The position numbers were made by a program, and so were the translations under genes. From the NCBI GenBank assembly GCA_021770445.1, contig JAETQY010000019.1, positions 1 to 63,606 on the forward strand: a DNA stretch of 63,606 bases, given 5' to 3'. This document shows, one piece after another, positions 1 to 10,068 of the stretch (position 1 is the first letter of the stretch; every line of letters starts with the position of its first letter). Source of the stretch: Bacillota bacterium. Its GTDB lineage: Bacteria; Bacillota; Clostridia; Oscillospirales; Oscillospiraceae. The notes under the pieces are model-generated. The model worked only from the letters and a program-made list of their open reading frames with translations, ran no database searches and was not told where the DNA came from.

Positions 1-995
1 TTCAGGGCCCGGACGGTGGCCACAATCACAACGGCGTCGGGGTGGAAGCCGCCGGCGCGGCACTTGATGTCCAGGAACTTCTCCGCGCCCAGGTCGGCGG
101 CGAAGCCGGCCTCGGTGACGGTGTAGTCGGCCAGCTTCATGGCCGTCTCGGTGGCCTGGATGGAGTTGCAGCCGTGGGCGATGTTGGCGAAGGGGCCGCC
201 GTGGATGAAGGCGGGGGTGTGCTCCAGGGTCTGGACCAGGTTGGGCTTGATGGCGTCCTTCAGAACGGCGGCCATGGCGCCCTCAGCCTTCAGGTCGTGG
301 GCGGTAATGGGCTTGCCGGCGCGGCTGTAGCCCACCACCATCTTGGCCAGGCGGGCCTTCATGTCCATCAGGCCGGTGGACAGGCACAGCACGGCCATAA
401 TCTCAGAGGCCACCACGATGTCGAAGCCGTCCTCACGGGGCACGCCGGAGGCCTTGCCGCCCAGGCCGCAGGTGATGTGGCGCAGCTGGCGGTCGTTCAT
501 GTCCACCACCCGCTTCCAGGTGATCTGGCGGGTGTCGATGTCCAGGGCGTTGCCCTGCTGGATGTGGTTGTCGATGAGGGCGGCCAGCAGGTTGTTGGCG
601 ATGCCGATGGCGTTGAAGTCGCCGGTGAAGTGGAGGTTGATGTCCTCCATGGGGACGACCTGGGCGTAGCCGCCGCCGGCGGCACCGCCCTTCACGCCGA
701 ACACGGGACCCAGGGAGGGCTCACGCAGGCAAACGATGGTCTTTTTGCCGATCTTGTTCAGGGCGTCGGCCAGGCCGACAGAGGTGGTGGTCTTGCCCTC
801 GCCGGCGGGGGTGGGGCTGATGGCAGTCACCAGGACCAGCTTGGACTTGCGGGGCAGGTCCTTCAGGGCGTGGATATCCACCTTGGCCTTGTAGCGGCCG
901 TAGAGCTCCAGCTTTTCGGAATCGATGCCGATCTTGGCGGCAACCTCTTCAATGGGGAGCATAGTGGACTGCTGGGCGATCTCAATGTCAGTCAT
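1..995 (-). CDS. fhs: Formate--tetrahydrofolate ligase, C-terminus cut by window edge
   Basis: ATP-dependent ligation of formate to tetrahydrofolate, giving 10-formyl-THF for one-carbon metabolism in the cytoplasm. The minus-strand frame starts at ATG 995-993 behind GGAGG and reads without a stop to base 1, so about 331 N-terminal residues are present (the family is about 555 aa). The start [10 protein letters not shown], the ATP-binding loop [10 protein letters not shown] near residue 65 and the segment [20 protein letters not shown] are hallmarks of Fhs. It faces away from the histidine cluster. Its product class (formyl-THF) links to histidine and purine catabolism, but no shared promoter is seen. 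Confidence 0.96.
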   Translation of the reverse strand, partial: MTDIEIAQQSTMLPIEEVAAKIGIDSEKLELYGRYKAKVDIHALKDLPRKSKLVLVTAISPTPAGEGKTTTSVGLADALNKIGKKTIVCLREPSLGPVFGVKGGAAGGGYAQVVPMEDINLHFTGDFNAIGIANNLLAALIDNHIQQGNALDIDTRQITWKRVVDMNDRQLRHITCGLGGKASGVPREDGFDIVVASEIMAVLCLSTGLMDMKARLAKMVVGYSRAGKPITAHDLKAEGAMAAVLKDAIKPNLVQTLEHTPAFIHGGPFANIAHGCNSIQATETAMKLADYTVTEAGFAADLGAEKFLDIKCRAGGFHPDAVVIVATVRAL

Positions 996-1069
996 GTTTT
1001 GGCCTCCTGCTTTCTATAAATTTTTGTGGTTTTCCTCCGGAGCGTTCCCTCCGGGATTTAACTGTCCCC

Positions 1070-1098
1070 ATTATAACGCACAAAGCCAGTTCCGTAAA
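1070..1098 (-). promoter_or_regulatory. Sigma-A promoter of fhs
   Basis: On the minus strand TTTACG, 17 bases, TATAAT. It drives fhs with a leader of about 65 bases that holds a small GC hairpin (CCGGAG/CTCCGG, about 1037-1055). The rest of the 1100-1290 stretch shows no gene or clear structure. Confidence 0.6.
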
Positions 1099-1297
1099 TA
1101 ATATTTTTTTGTCACATCGGGACAATTACTTTTTTTCATAAAGTAAAAGGCCGGTTTTACAAAAAAGTGCGGTCCGACCAGACCCAACCCCCTGTCCCGC
1201 AAGGATTCTTTCACGGAGTAGTGCGCCGCCGTACTGCCACATCAGCAGTAGACTATGATACTGTACAAGCAACTTTCGATTTTACAGCACATTTTTG

Positions 1298-1326
1298 TTG
1301 ATTTTCACAATCAATTGTGATATGAT
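1298..1326 (+). promoter_or_regulatory. Promoter of the histidine cluster with embedded operator
   Basis: TTGATT at 1298-1303, 17-base spacer, TATGAT at 1321-1326. The spacer is filled by a perfect 16-bp inverted repeat, TCACAAT-CA-ATTGTGA (1305-1320). A repressor bound there would block RNA polymerase. The last gene of the cluster encodes a TrpR-like repressor (YerC), the natural candidate; that pairing is inference. A leader of about 125 bases follows, with a GC hairpin near 1340-1365. Confidence 0.75.
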
Positions 1327-1458
1327 ACTTTTTGTATCGAGGCCCTGTTGGAGAGGGGCTCCTTTTCCGGGAAAACCATCCTCCAGGAAAAGGGGATCCG
1401 GCTGGGCCGCGAAAAATCGGAAGAGGAAACATATCTAAGAAAGAGAGGTACATTATCT

Positions 1459-3066
1459 ATGGCAAGTAACGAAAAGACCCGCAGCGTGCGGCTGCCCAAC
1501 GTCGTTGAGGCACTCATCCCCATCGTGGTGATGATGGGCCTGATGATCTACGGGCTGAACTTCACCGATGAGACCTATGTGGACGCCCACATGCCTCTGG
1601 CCGTGTCCATCGTGGTGGCCTGCATCGTCGGCGGCATCTGCGGACACAGCTTCTCCGACATGCTGGCCGGCATGATCGACCGGCTGAACGCCACCATGGA
1701 GGCCATCCTGATCCTGTGCACCGTTGGCCTGCTGGTCGCCTCCTTCCTCATGTCGGGCACCATCCCCGCCCTGATCTACTACGGGCTGAACCTGCTGACG
1801 CCTCAGCTGTTCCTGCCTGTGGGCTGCTTCCTGTGCGCCATCGTCGGCCTGGCCTGCGGCTCCTCCTGGACCGCCACCGCCACCATGGGCATTGCCATGC
1901 TGGGCATCGGCGCCGGCCTGGGCATCCCCGCCCCCATCACCGCCGGTATGGCTATCTCCGGCGCCTATGTGGGCGACAAGTTCTCCCCCCTGTCCGACAC
2001 CACCAACCTGGCCGCCGCCGTGTCTGAGACCGGTCTGTTCGACCATGTGACCGCCATGGTGTCCACCACCGCCCCCACCTTCGTGCTGGCCCTGATCGCC
2101 TACGCCATTCTGGGCGTGGCCACCAGCAGCGGCAGCTACGATCCCACCGTGGCCAAGGACATCCAGACCGTGCTTGCCTCCGGCTTCAACATCAATCCCC
2201 TGCTCCTGCTGCCCATCGTGGTGGTTATCGTCGCCTGCGTGATGAAGCTGCCCGGCCTGGTGGGCGTCACCATCTCGGTGGTCACCGGCGTTATCTTCGC
2301 CGTTATCTTCCAGGGCGTGGGCAGCCTGGCCGACCTGTTCGACATGCTGCACTATGGCTTCGGCTTCGGCGTGGACCTGGATGCGTACAACGCCACCGAG
2401 CTGGTAGCTGAGGCGGCCGGCGCTCTGGGTGTCAGCCCCGACTCCTATATCACTGTCTGCGACCTGCTCAACCGTGGCGGCATGGACCACACCATGTGGA
2501 CCATCAACCTGATCCTGCTGGCTGTGGCCTACGGCGGCGCTCTGGAGCGCTGCGGCTGCACCGAGGCCCTGTTCGGCAAGCTGAAGAGCAAGATCAACTC
2601 CGTGGGCAGCCTGATCCTGGCCACCATGGCCACCTCCCTGTTCTGCGACGCCACCATGTGCGACCAGTTCCTGGGCATCGGCGTTCCCGCCCCCCTGTAT
2701 GTGGACAAGTACGACGAGCTGGGCCTGGGCCGCAACATGATGTCCCGTACTCTGGAGGACTGCGGCACCCTGTGGGCCGCCATGTTCCCCTGGACCGGCT
2801 GCGGCGCCTATCAGCAGGGCGTGTTCGGTATGAGCCCCTTCACTTACTTCCCCTATGCCTTCGTGAACCTGCTCAACCCCATCTACGCCGCCATCACCGC
2901 CTTTATGGGCCGCAACATCTTCTGGGCTGACGGCTCCTACACCAACATCCTGGGCAAGACCAAGGCTGGCAAGCCCGCGGGCGCCCCCGCCGAGGCCCAC
3001 GAGAAGGCCGTGAAGAATCTGGAAGCCCGCCGCGCTGCCGGCAAGGCCCCCAAGATCAGCGCCTGA
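1459..3066 (+). CDS. NhaC-family transporter, probable histidine (or histidine/urocanate) carrier
   Basis: Polytopic inner-membrane protein of 535 aa with about a dozen hydrophobic segments. The NhaC signature is clear: SSWTATATMGIAMLGIGAGL and GAYVGDKFSPLSDTTNLAAA, which carry the conserved polar residues of Na+/H+ antiporters. The frame is open from 1348, but ATG 1459 has the nearer SD-like AGAGAGG and fits the family start. It is first in a run with hutH, a DapF-like racemase and yerC. NhaC relatives (YuiF type) have been predicted to move histidine, so histidine import or histidine/urocanate exchange is more likely than pH homeostasis. The substrate is inferred from context only. Confidence 0.8.
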   Translation: MASNEKTRSVRLPNVVEALIPIVVMMGLMIYGLNFTDETYVDAHMPLAVSIVVACIVGGICGHSFSDMLAGMIDRLNATMEAILILCTVGLLVASFLMSGTIPALIYYGLNLLTPQLFLPVGCFLCAIVGLACGSSWTATATMGIAMLGIGAGLGIPAPITAGMAISGAYVGDKFSPLSDTTNLAAAVSETGLFDHVTAMVSTTAPTFVLALIAYAILGVATSSGSYDPTVAKDIQTVLASGFNINPLLLLPIVVVIVACVMKLPGLVGVTISVVTGVIFAVIFQGVGSLADLFDMLHYGFGFGVDLDAYNATELVAEAAGALGVSPDSYITVCDLLNRGGMDHTMWTINLILLAVAYGGALERCGCTEALFGKLKSKINSVGSLILATMATSLFCDATMCDQFLGIGVPAPLYVDKYDELGLGRNMMSRTLEDCGTLWAAMFPWTGCGAYQQGVFGMSPFTYFPYAFVNLLNPIYAAITAFMGRNIFWADGSYTNILGKTKAGKPAGAPAEAHEKAVKNLEARRAAGKAPKISA

Positions 3067-3093
3067 TTTTCCCCAAACGAAAGGACTTATTTC

Positions 3094-3588
3094 GTGAGCA
3101 AACAAACCCTCCCCTGGGCCGGGCTGACCGGCCCGATCTACACCCCCCGGGAGTTGAAACCCCGGAAGCCCTACATCATCTACGCCTGCTGGGCGATGGT
3201 GATTCTTCTGCTGGTGGGCGGTATCTTCACCAAGTTTAAGATCGCCCTGATCTTCGCCGTGCTGTACGGCCTCACGCTGCTGTCCCAAAAGGACGTGGCA
3301 GTGACCGAGCGGGGGCTGGAGATTTATTATCAGATGAAGATTACCACCAACTACAATTTCTGGCCCTGGTCAGAGATCAACGCCATCGTGGTGGAGGACC
3401 GGAACCACCCAGAGCTGATTGCCCTCCACTTCGGACACGGCAACGCCAGCAAACGCTTTTTCTTCACCCGGCCGGACACCGAGAAAATCCTGGTGCTGGC
3501 CCGGGAAAAGAATCCCGGCGTCCCGGTGCGCCAAGCCACTGACAACCCCCGCTCCGGCAAGTTTTCCGGCCGGAGCAAGGGAATCTAA
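3094..3588 (+). CDS. Small two-TM membrane protein of unknown function
   Basis: 164 aa, GTG start 27 bases after the transporter, behind AAAGGA. Two hydrophobic segments (about residues 28-44 and 48-64) are followed by a soluble tail resembling the beta-rich PH-like domains of bacterial membrane proteins (ITTNYNFWPWSEINAIVVED). The C-terminus is basic. I do not recognise a named family. Its position between transporter and hutH suggests an accessory role for the carrier, but nothing in the sequence proves it. Confidence 0.7.
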   Translation: MSKQTLPWAGLTGPIYTPRELKPRKPYIIYACWAMVILLLVGGIFTKFKIALIFAVLYGLTLLSQKDVAVTERGLEIYYQMKITTNYNFWPWSEINAIVVEDRNHPELIALHFGHGNASKRFFFTRPDTEKILVLAREKNPGVPVRQATDNPRSGKFSGRSKGI

Positions 3589-3593
3589 CCTCC

Positions 3594-3630
3594 GCGGCCC
3601 CCAGAGGGACCCCTGCCCTTTGGGGGCCGC
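3594..3630 (+). repeat. Intercistronic hairpin
   Basis: GCGGCCCCCA pairs perfectly with TGGGGGCCGC across a 17-base loop. No U-tract follows, so it is not a good terminator. It may stabilise or process the operon mRNA between the small membrane protein and hutH, or be a dispersed palindrome. Confidence 0.55.
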
Positions 3631-3689
3631 GCCCTAATTTGGCAACGATCGGCTCAGGCCGAAAAATATATAAAAGTGAGGTAATTATC

Positions 3690-5258
<1,569 letters not shown>

Positions 5259-5261
5259 GCC

Positions 5262-6038
5262 GTGAAGCTGAACGTTCTGCGGGCCGACCCCGCAGGCAAC
5301 ATCACCCTCTTTGTGCTGGACCCGGTCCCCTCTGGGGACCGGGCCGGCATTGCCACCCGGATCATGGCCCTGCCCGGCTCTGACGTGGAGCAGGTGGGCT
5401 ACCTCTGCTCACCTGTGATGGGTGGGGCCGGCCGGATAGAGATGGCGGGGGGCGAGTTCTGCGGCAACGCCACCCGGGCCTTCGGAATGCTGGTGTCCCA
5501 GCGTCTGGGCGGAGTACCCCAGGTGCTGGTGGAGGTCAGCGGCTGTGAGGCCCCGGTGACGGTGGACGTGGACTGGTCCAACCGGACCGCCCGGGCGCAG
5601 ATGCCCCTGCCCCGCTCCGTGAGCCGGGTGGAGGTGGACGGCCATTCTGGCACCCTGGTGGACCTGGGGGGCATCGCCCACCTGGTGGTGGAGGATGTCC
5701 CGCCCAGCCTGGAATTTTTCCAGCAGGCCGAATCCATTTTCGGGGACTTTCCCGATGCGGACGCCTACGGCGTCATTTTCCTGGACAGCCGAAAGGGGAC
5801 CATGACCCCGCTGGTGAGTGTGCCCGCGGCGGGCACGCTGGTGTGGGAGGGGAGCTGCGGCTCCGGCTCTCTGGCCGCCGCTGTGGCCCAGAGCCAGACC
5901 AACGGCCCCTTCGTCCGGACGTATGTCCAGCCCGCCGGGATGGTGGAGGCCTCTGTCATCCGTCAGAACGGGGAAGTGGTGTCCGCCTGGATCGGCGGCC
6001 CGGTGATCCTGGACCCCCCTTGTGAGATCGAGATATAA
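5262..6038 (+). CDS. DapF-fold amino-acid racemase, probable histidine racemase
   Basis: 258 aa, GTG start 3 bases after the hutH stop, so translational coupling is likely. It has the two-lobed diaminopimelate-epimerase fold with both catalytic cysteines: Cys67 in GGEFCGNATR and Cys199 in EGSCGSGSLA. These replace the CGNG and CGTG forms usual in true DapF. PLP-independent racemases of this fold include CntK, the histidine racemase of staphylopine synthesis. Coupling to hutH and a histidine-type repressor points to D-His/L-His interconversion, feeding D-histidine to the lyase. Proline-racemase-like or other epimerase activity cannot be excluded from sequence alone. Confidence 0.78.
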   Translation: MKLNVLRADPAGNITLFVLDPVPSGDRAGIATRIMALPGSDVEQVGYLCSPVMGGAGRIEMAGGEFCGNATRAFGMLVSQRLGGVPQVLVEVSGCEAPVTVDVDWSNRTARAQMPLPRSVSRVEVDGHSGTLVDLGGIAHLVVEDVPPSLEFFQQAESIFGDFPDADAYGVIFLDSRKGTMTPLVSVPAAGTLVWEGSCGSGSLAAAVAQSQTNGPFVRTYVQPAGMVEASVIRQNGEVVSAWIGGPVILDPPCEIEI

Positions 6039-6053
6039 GGAGGAGCTTCGGCT

Positions 6054-6356
6054 ATGACTCGTATCCGTAATGACCGCAACGATTCCACCGACCAGCTGTT
6101 CCGCGCCATTCTCTCCCTCCAGGACCTGGACGAGTGCTACCGCTTCTTCGGCGACCTGCTCACCGTGCAGGAGCTGTCCGCCTTCGCCCAGCGGCTCCAG
6201 GTGGCCCGGATGCTCTCCGAGGGCAAGACCTACGAGGCCATCCGCGCAGAGATTGCCACCAGCAGCTCCACCATCACCCGTGTGAACACCGAACTGCGCT
6301 ACGGCTCCGGGGGCTATCAGATGGTGCTGGACCGGCTGCGGGACCAAACGGAATAA
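6054..6356 (+). CDS. yerC: TrpR-related repressor of the YerC/YecD family
   Basis: 100 aa all-helical DNA-binding protein of the Trp repressor superfamily. LLTVQELSAFAQRLQVARML and a helix-turn-helix around SEGKTYEAIRAEIATSSSTI match YerC. It is preceded by GGAGGAG 15 bases after the racemase. YerC proteins of Gram-positive bacteria have been proposed as histidine-responsive regulators. Here it ends the histidine cluster, so autoregulation of the whole operon through the palindrome at 1305-1320 is plausible. Confidence 0.88.
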   Translation: MTRIRNDRNDSTDQLFRAILSLQDLDECYRFFGDLLTVQELSAFAQRLQVARMLSEGKTYEAIRAEIATSSSTITRVNTELRYGSGGYQMVLDRLRDQTE

Positions 6357-6364
6357 AAAGCGTA

Positions 6365-6396
6365 CCGCCCGGAGCGTTTTGCTCCGGGCGGTTTTT
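6365..6396 (+). terminator. Rho-independent terminator of the histidine operon
   Basis: Perfect 11-bp stem CCGCCCGGAGC / GCTCCGGGCGG with loop GTTTT and a T5 tract, right after yerC. It defines the 3' end of the five-gene unit. Confidence 0.9.
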
Positions 6397-7497
6397 CTAG
6401 TGTGCTCTGGTGTATGGATAGTGATAAAGCAGTTCCTCCAGGGTAAAGAGCTTGTTCGGACTGGACCAGCCGCTTCCTCCGTCCATTGGGTCTGGGCTCC
6501 AAATCGTCATACCCTTGTAGAGGCCTGGCTGATCCGCCGGTTCCGGCTCCAAGTGCTCGTTGAGCACGATGCTTCCATCTACGATTTGAGTTTCAACCGC
6601 TCCGCGGTGGAAATGCTGGGTCCAGATTCCGTTTTCCAGATAGTTTACCCCAAAAAGGATTCCGTCCTCAGACGTGAACATCTCGTTATAAAAAATCCCG
6701 GTCAGCTCGGTTTGCAGCTGAGGCCCGTCAGGAGGAGGATCGTCGTACCCATACCCATAGCCGTAAGGCTCATAGGTCTGCCAGGTCCCCTGGCGGTACA
6801 GAATTTCACTGTCCTTAGCCTGGGTCATTTCGCCCCAGAATATGGTAAAGAAATCCTCGTTTTCCTGGCTGAAAGACGACATTCCGTAGCTTCCGGAATA
6901 GCTCACTCCCCGCACCTGCTGTTCCCGCAGACCGCCGTCACGGTAGTAGGTCAGTTGTGTAAAATACTGCCATGTATTCCGCTCAATAACTTCTTCCGGC
7001 GTAGAATCCTCATGCCAGAAGTACAGCGCCGGACAGCCAGGGCTGGGCTGGGCGGCCATCTCCTCGCCGTCGTAAAAGACCCGCCGGGAAAATCCCCGTT
7101 CATGCAGCAGCTCTCCGTAGGGCTCCATGCACTCATGCCAGAACTCGTCCGCCATGGGGTCGGTGCCCAGCCGGTGGACGGCCAGCGGGTCCTCCGCCTG
7201 GCAGGCCTCCATGATGTCATCCAGGTAGGCCCGGTACTCGGCGGTAAAGTTCTCTGGCTGGGGGAACTCCACAGCCGCGGGGGCGGGGGCGCTCAGGGCC
7301 ACGGTGGCCGTCACCACGGCCGCGGCGGCGAACATGAGCCCCGGCACCCGACGCCGCTTTTTAGGCGGGGCGGCCACGCCGGCGGGCTGTCCGAACTCCC
7401 GGCCGGAGCGGTTCTGCTCCGGCCCAGGGGAGGCGAACTCAGGGGAGGGCGGATTGAACTCCTCTCCGGGGGAGGAAAATTCCCTGTCGTTGATCAT
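6397..7497 (-). CDS. Single-pass exported protein of unknown function
   Basis: 366 aa. A low-complexity, Pro/Glu-rich cytoplasmic head of about 47 residues and a KKRRR stop-transfer block precede one membrane segment (about residues 52-74). A large extracytoplasmic domain rich in Tyr, Trp and acidic residues follows, ending in a Gly/Tyr stretch. I do not recognise the domain. It begins 4 bases after the mscS stop, so the two form an operon and it may act with the channel or in envelope stress. The stop codon abuts the terminator region of the opposite operon. Confidence 0.65.
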   Translation of the reverse strand: MINDREFSSPGEEFNPPSPEFASPGPEQNRSGREFGQPAGVAAPPKKRRRVPGLMFAAAAVVTATVALSAPAPAAVEFPQPENFTAEYRAYLDDIMEACQAEDPLAVHRLGTDPMADEFWHECMEPYGELLHERGFSRRVFYDGEEMAAQPSPGCPALYFWHEDSTPEEVIERNTWQYFTQLTYYRDGGLREQQVRGVSYSGSYGMSSFSQENEDFFTIFWGEMTQAKDSEILYRQGTWQTYEPYGYGYGYDDPPPDGPQLQTELTGIFYNEMFTSEDGILFGVNYLENGIWTQHFHRGAVETQIVDGSIVLNEHLEPEPADQPGLYKGMTIWSPDPMDGGSGWSSPNKLFTLEELLYHYPYTRAH

Positions 7498-7501
7498 GGG
7501 G

Positions 7502-8392
7502 TCACTCCTCGACCACTTTCAGCTCGGCCACGGGGTTGGGGATGCCTGCTTCCTCGAAGGCCAGCAGCAGCGTACGGTTCAGCACCCGCTGGGCGGAGTA
7601 GATATTCTGCTCGGCCACCTTGGCGGAGATGCGCAGGATCACCGCATCGTTGTTGTTGTCCAGGGCCTGCACGCCCAGATATCTGGGCGTGTCCTGAAAC
7701 AGATCGGGCTGCGCCTGTTGGATGGCAGGCAGGACCTGGGCCAGCTTCTCCTCCGCCCGGGGCAGGTAGCCCTGATAGGGGATGCCGATGTCGCACACAG
7801 CGAAGGAGCTGTCGTTGGAGCGGTTGATGAGGTTGCGGATGTCGGAGTTGTTGATGATCTTCACGTTTCCGCCGGTGTCGGTGATGCTGGTGGTGCGGAT
7901 GCCAATTTGGGTGACCGTCCCACGGAAGTCGTCCACCACAATGATGTCTCCCACCTCATACTGGTGTTCAAACAGCATGAAGGTGCCGGTGACCACGTCA
8001 GCGATCAGGCTCTCGGCGCCGAAGCCGATAATCAGAGCCATCACCCCGGCGGCGGCCAGAAGGGCCTTCACGTCCACGCCCAGAATACTCAATCCCCACA
8101 GCAGTCCCATCAGCATGATTAGATAGCGCAGAGCACTGCCGGCCAGGGTGCGGACGGTGCGGCCGTGGCCGGTGGCCGGGGCCCAGCGGTCCAGCAGGAG
8201 CTGGATCAGGACGGAGACCAGCATCAGCCCGGAGAGCAGCATAATCAGCCGGGAGCCAATCCGCCAGACCGACGGGACCGGCTCAACATATGCGGCCAGG
8301 ATATTACCCACCGGGCCGGACAGGCCCAGTATGACCGCCAGCACAGCGGCGGACACGACCAGTTTGACGATTGACGAAGAACGCTGTTTCAT
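7502..8392 (-). CDS. mscS: MscS-family mechanosensitive ion channel
   Basis: 296 aa inner-membrane channel that opens under membrane tension to release solutes in hypo-osmotic shock. Three N-terminal membrane helices are visible. The pore helix TM3 has the Ala/Gly-packed pattern (VKALLAAAGVMALIIGFGAE), followed by SLIADVVTGTFMLFEHQYEVGD, the start of the beta domain (GTVTQIGIRTTSI). The length matches small MscS proteins. The start is behind GGAGAG. It is co-transcribed with the downstream exported protein. Confidence 0.92.
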   Translation of the reverse strand: MKQRSSSIVKLVVSAAVLAVILGLSGPVGNILAAYVEPVPSVWRIGSRLIMLLSGLMLVSVLIQLLLDRWAPATGHGRTVRTLAGSALRYLIMLMGLLWGLSILGVDVKALLAAAGVMALIIGFGAESLIADVVTGTFMLFEHQYEVGDIIVVDDFRGTVTQIGIRTTSITDTGGNVKIINNSDIRNLINRSNDSSFAVCDIGIPYQGYLPRAEEKLAQVLPAIQQAQPDLFQDTPRYLGVQALDNNNDAVILRISAKVAEQNIYSAQRVLNRTLLLAFEEAGIPNPVAELKVVEE

Positions 8393-8495
8393 CGGGCATC
8401 ATCTCTCCCACCATCGAATTTTGCCGGTTCTGTACGAAAATTTTACCATACCTGCTGGGAGGAATCAAGGGCGGCGCTCCAATTTGTAGAGAGAA

Positions 8496-8522
8496 GCCCC
8501 GCCTGTTTGGAACAGGCGGGGC
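8496..8522 (-). terminator. Terminator after the SPFH gene
   Basis: 12-bp perfect stem GCCCCGCCTGTT / AACAGGCGGGGC with a 3-base loop. On the minus strand it is followed by TTCTCTCT, a moderate T-rich tail. It lies just after the stop of the minus-strand SPFH gene. Confidence 0.65.
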
Positions 8523-8531
8523 GCGGTTTGC

Positions 8532-9515
8532 TTACTGCTTGGGTACCGTTTTGGTGACGGTGGCCTTAGGGTCCTCGGTGTCGAACACGGTCTTGGCGGC
8601 GGCGGCCAGACCTGCGATGCCCTGGAGCTCAGAGGGAATGATGATCTTGGTGGCCTTGCCGTTGGCGGCGGCGGTGAAGGCCTCCAAGGCCTTGATGGTG
8701 AGCACGCCCTGGCCGGGGGCGGCCTCGTTGATGAGGCGGATGGCGTCGGCGGTGGCCTGCTGCACCTTCAGGATGGCCTCAGCCTCAGCCTCGGCCTCCA
8801 GGATCTTGGCCTGCTTGGCGCCCTCGGCCTGGAGGATGGCCGCCTGCTTGGCGGCATCGGCCCGAAGGATGGCGGACTGCTTCTCGCCCTCGGCCACCAG
8901 GATCTGGGACTGCTTCTGGCCCTCAGCCTGGAGGATGGCCTCGCGGCGCTCCCGCTCGGCCCGCATCTGCTTCTCCATGGACTCCTGGATGTCCCGGGGA
9001 GGCATGATGTTCTTCAGCTCCACCCGGTTGACCTTGATGCCCCAGGGGTCGGTGGCCTCGTCCAGCAGGGCCCGCATCTTGGTGTTGATGTGGTCGCGGC
9101 TGGTGAGGGTCTGGTCCAGCTCCAGGTCGCCGATGATGTTCCGCAGGGTGGTGGCGGTGAGGTTTTCAATGGCGGACATGGGGTTCTCAATGCCGTAGGT
9201 GTACAGCCGGGGGTCGGTGATCTGGAAGTAGACCACAGAGTCGATCTGCATGGTCACGTTGTCCTTGGTGATGACAGGCTGGGGGGCAAAGTCCACCACC
9301 TGCTCCTTCAGGGACACGTTCTTGACTACTCGGTCGATGAAGGGCACCTTGAATTTCAGGCCCTCGTTCCACACAGCATAGAACACGCCCAGACGGGTGA
9401 TGACGTAGGCCCTGGACTGGGGTACGATCTTCACGCAGGAGCCGAAAATAATCAGCAGCACGATGATAAGGCCCACAACGGGCAGTACGACCTTCAAAAT
9501 TTCCATAGGACCCAT
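8532..9515 (-). CDS. SPFH/band-7 (stomatin-like) membrane scaffold protein
   Basis: 327 aa. One N-terminal membrane helix (about 7-25) is followed by the band-7 domain (CVKIVPQSRAYVITRLGVF to about residue 190). A long charged coiled coil with repeated AEGxKQ(A/S)xIL units (about 190-260) follows. Such paraslipins oligomerise and form ordered membrane patches. It is downstream of an NfeD gene, the classic partner; the gap is 24 bases with AAAGGAGAG before the start. Confidence 0.92.
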   Translation of the reverse strand: MGPMEILKVVLPVVGLIIVLLIIFGSCVKIVPQSRAYVITRLGVFYAVWNEGLKFKVPFIDRVVKNVSLKEQVVDFAPQPVITKDNVTMQIDSVVYFQITDPRLYTYGIENPMSAIENLTATTLRNIIGDLELDQTLTSRDHINTKMRALLDEATDPWGIKVNRVELKNIMPPRDIQESMEKQMRAERERREAILQAEGQKQSQILVAEGEKQSAILRADAAKQAAILQAEGAKQAKILEAEAEAEAILKVQQATADAIRLINEAAPGQGVLTIKALEAFTAAANGKATKIIIPSELQGIAGLAAAAKTVFDTEDPKATVTKTVPKQ

Positions 9516-9539
9516 AATAATCTCTCCTTTTTGATTTTG

Positions 9540-9968
9540 TTACAGCGCTTCCACAAATACCTTGACGCCCTCAATACGCCGGACTCTCGCCTGGGTCCCA
9601 GCGGGGATGACTACGCCCAGCTCACTGCGGGCGGTCCAGACCTGCCCCAGGACGTTGACCTGGCCGGTCCCGGCCTCGTTATCCACTGTCTCGGTGACCA
9701 TAGCGGTCTGACCGATTACCCGGTCGGCGTTGGTGGGGGAGCGCCGGGGCTTGATGTGCCGCTCGGCCGCCGGACGGATCAGCGCCAGGGCCAGGGCGGA
9801 CACCACCGCGAATACAATGAGCTGTAGCCAGAACTGAACACCCGCGCAGGCTGCCAGAAATGCGGCCAGTGCGCCTGCGGCGAACCAGATGCACACCAGT
9901 CCCACCGTGGCCGCCTCTCCCGCGCACAGGGCAATGACGGCAGCCAGCCAGAAAACCTTAAATCCCAC
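9540..9968 (-). CDS. NfeD-family membrane protein
   Basis: 142 aa, GTG start behind AAAGGAGG. Two or three N-terminal membrane segments are followed by an OB-fold C-terminal domain (IGQTAMVTETVDNEAGTGQV ... PAGTQARVRRIEGVKVFVE). This is the short NfeD form without the protease domain, which pairs with SPFH proteins to organise membrane microdomains. It is first in a two-gene operon with the SPFH protein. A TATGAT -10-like box lies about 45 bases upstream of the start. Confidence 0.88.
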   Translation of the reverse strand: MGFKVFWLAAVIALCAGEAATVGLVCIWFAAGALAAFLAACAGVQFWLQLIVFAVVSALALALIRPAAERHIKPRRSPTNADRVIGQTAMVTETVDNEAGTGQVNVLGQVWTARSELGVVIPAGTQARVRRIEGVKVFVEAL

Positions 9969-10068
9969 GACGATGCCTCCTTTCAGGTCAACGGGTAAAT
10001 GAAACCATCTCTATCATATCATACCCGCGGAGAAAATACCACCGTGGCGAAGGATTTTTTAATGAATT

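Noticed and set aside
1348..1458. Upstream extension of the NhaC reading frame
   Set aside because: In frame but lacks an SD at 1348; ATG 1459 fits the family start better. The region is treated as leader.
1453..3288. Long minus-strand open frame opposite the NhaC gene
   Set aside because: Gly/His/Gln-rich composition typical of antisense shadow frames in GC-rich genes; no SD or family resemblance. The same applies to long frames opposite hutH, fusA, tuf, gap and clpC.
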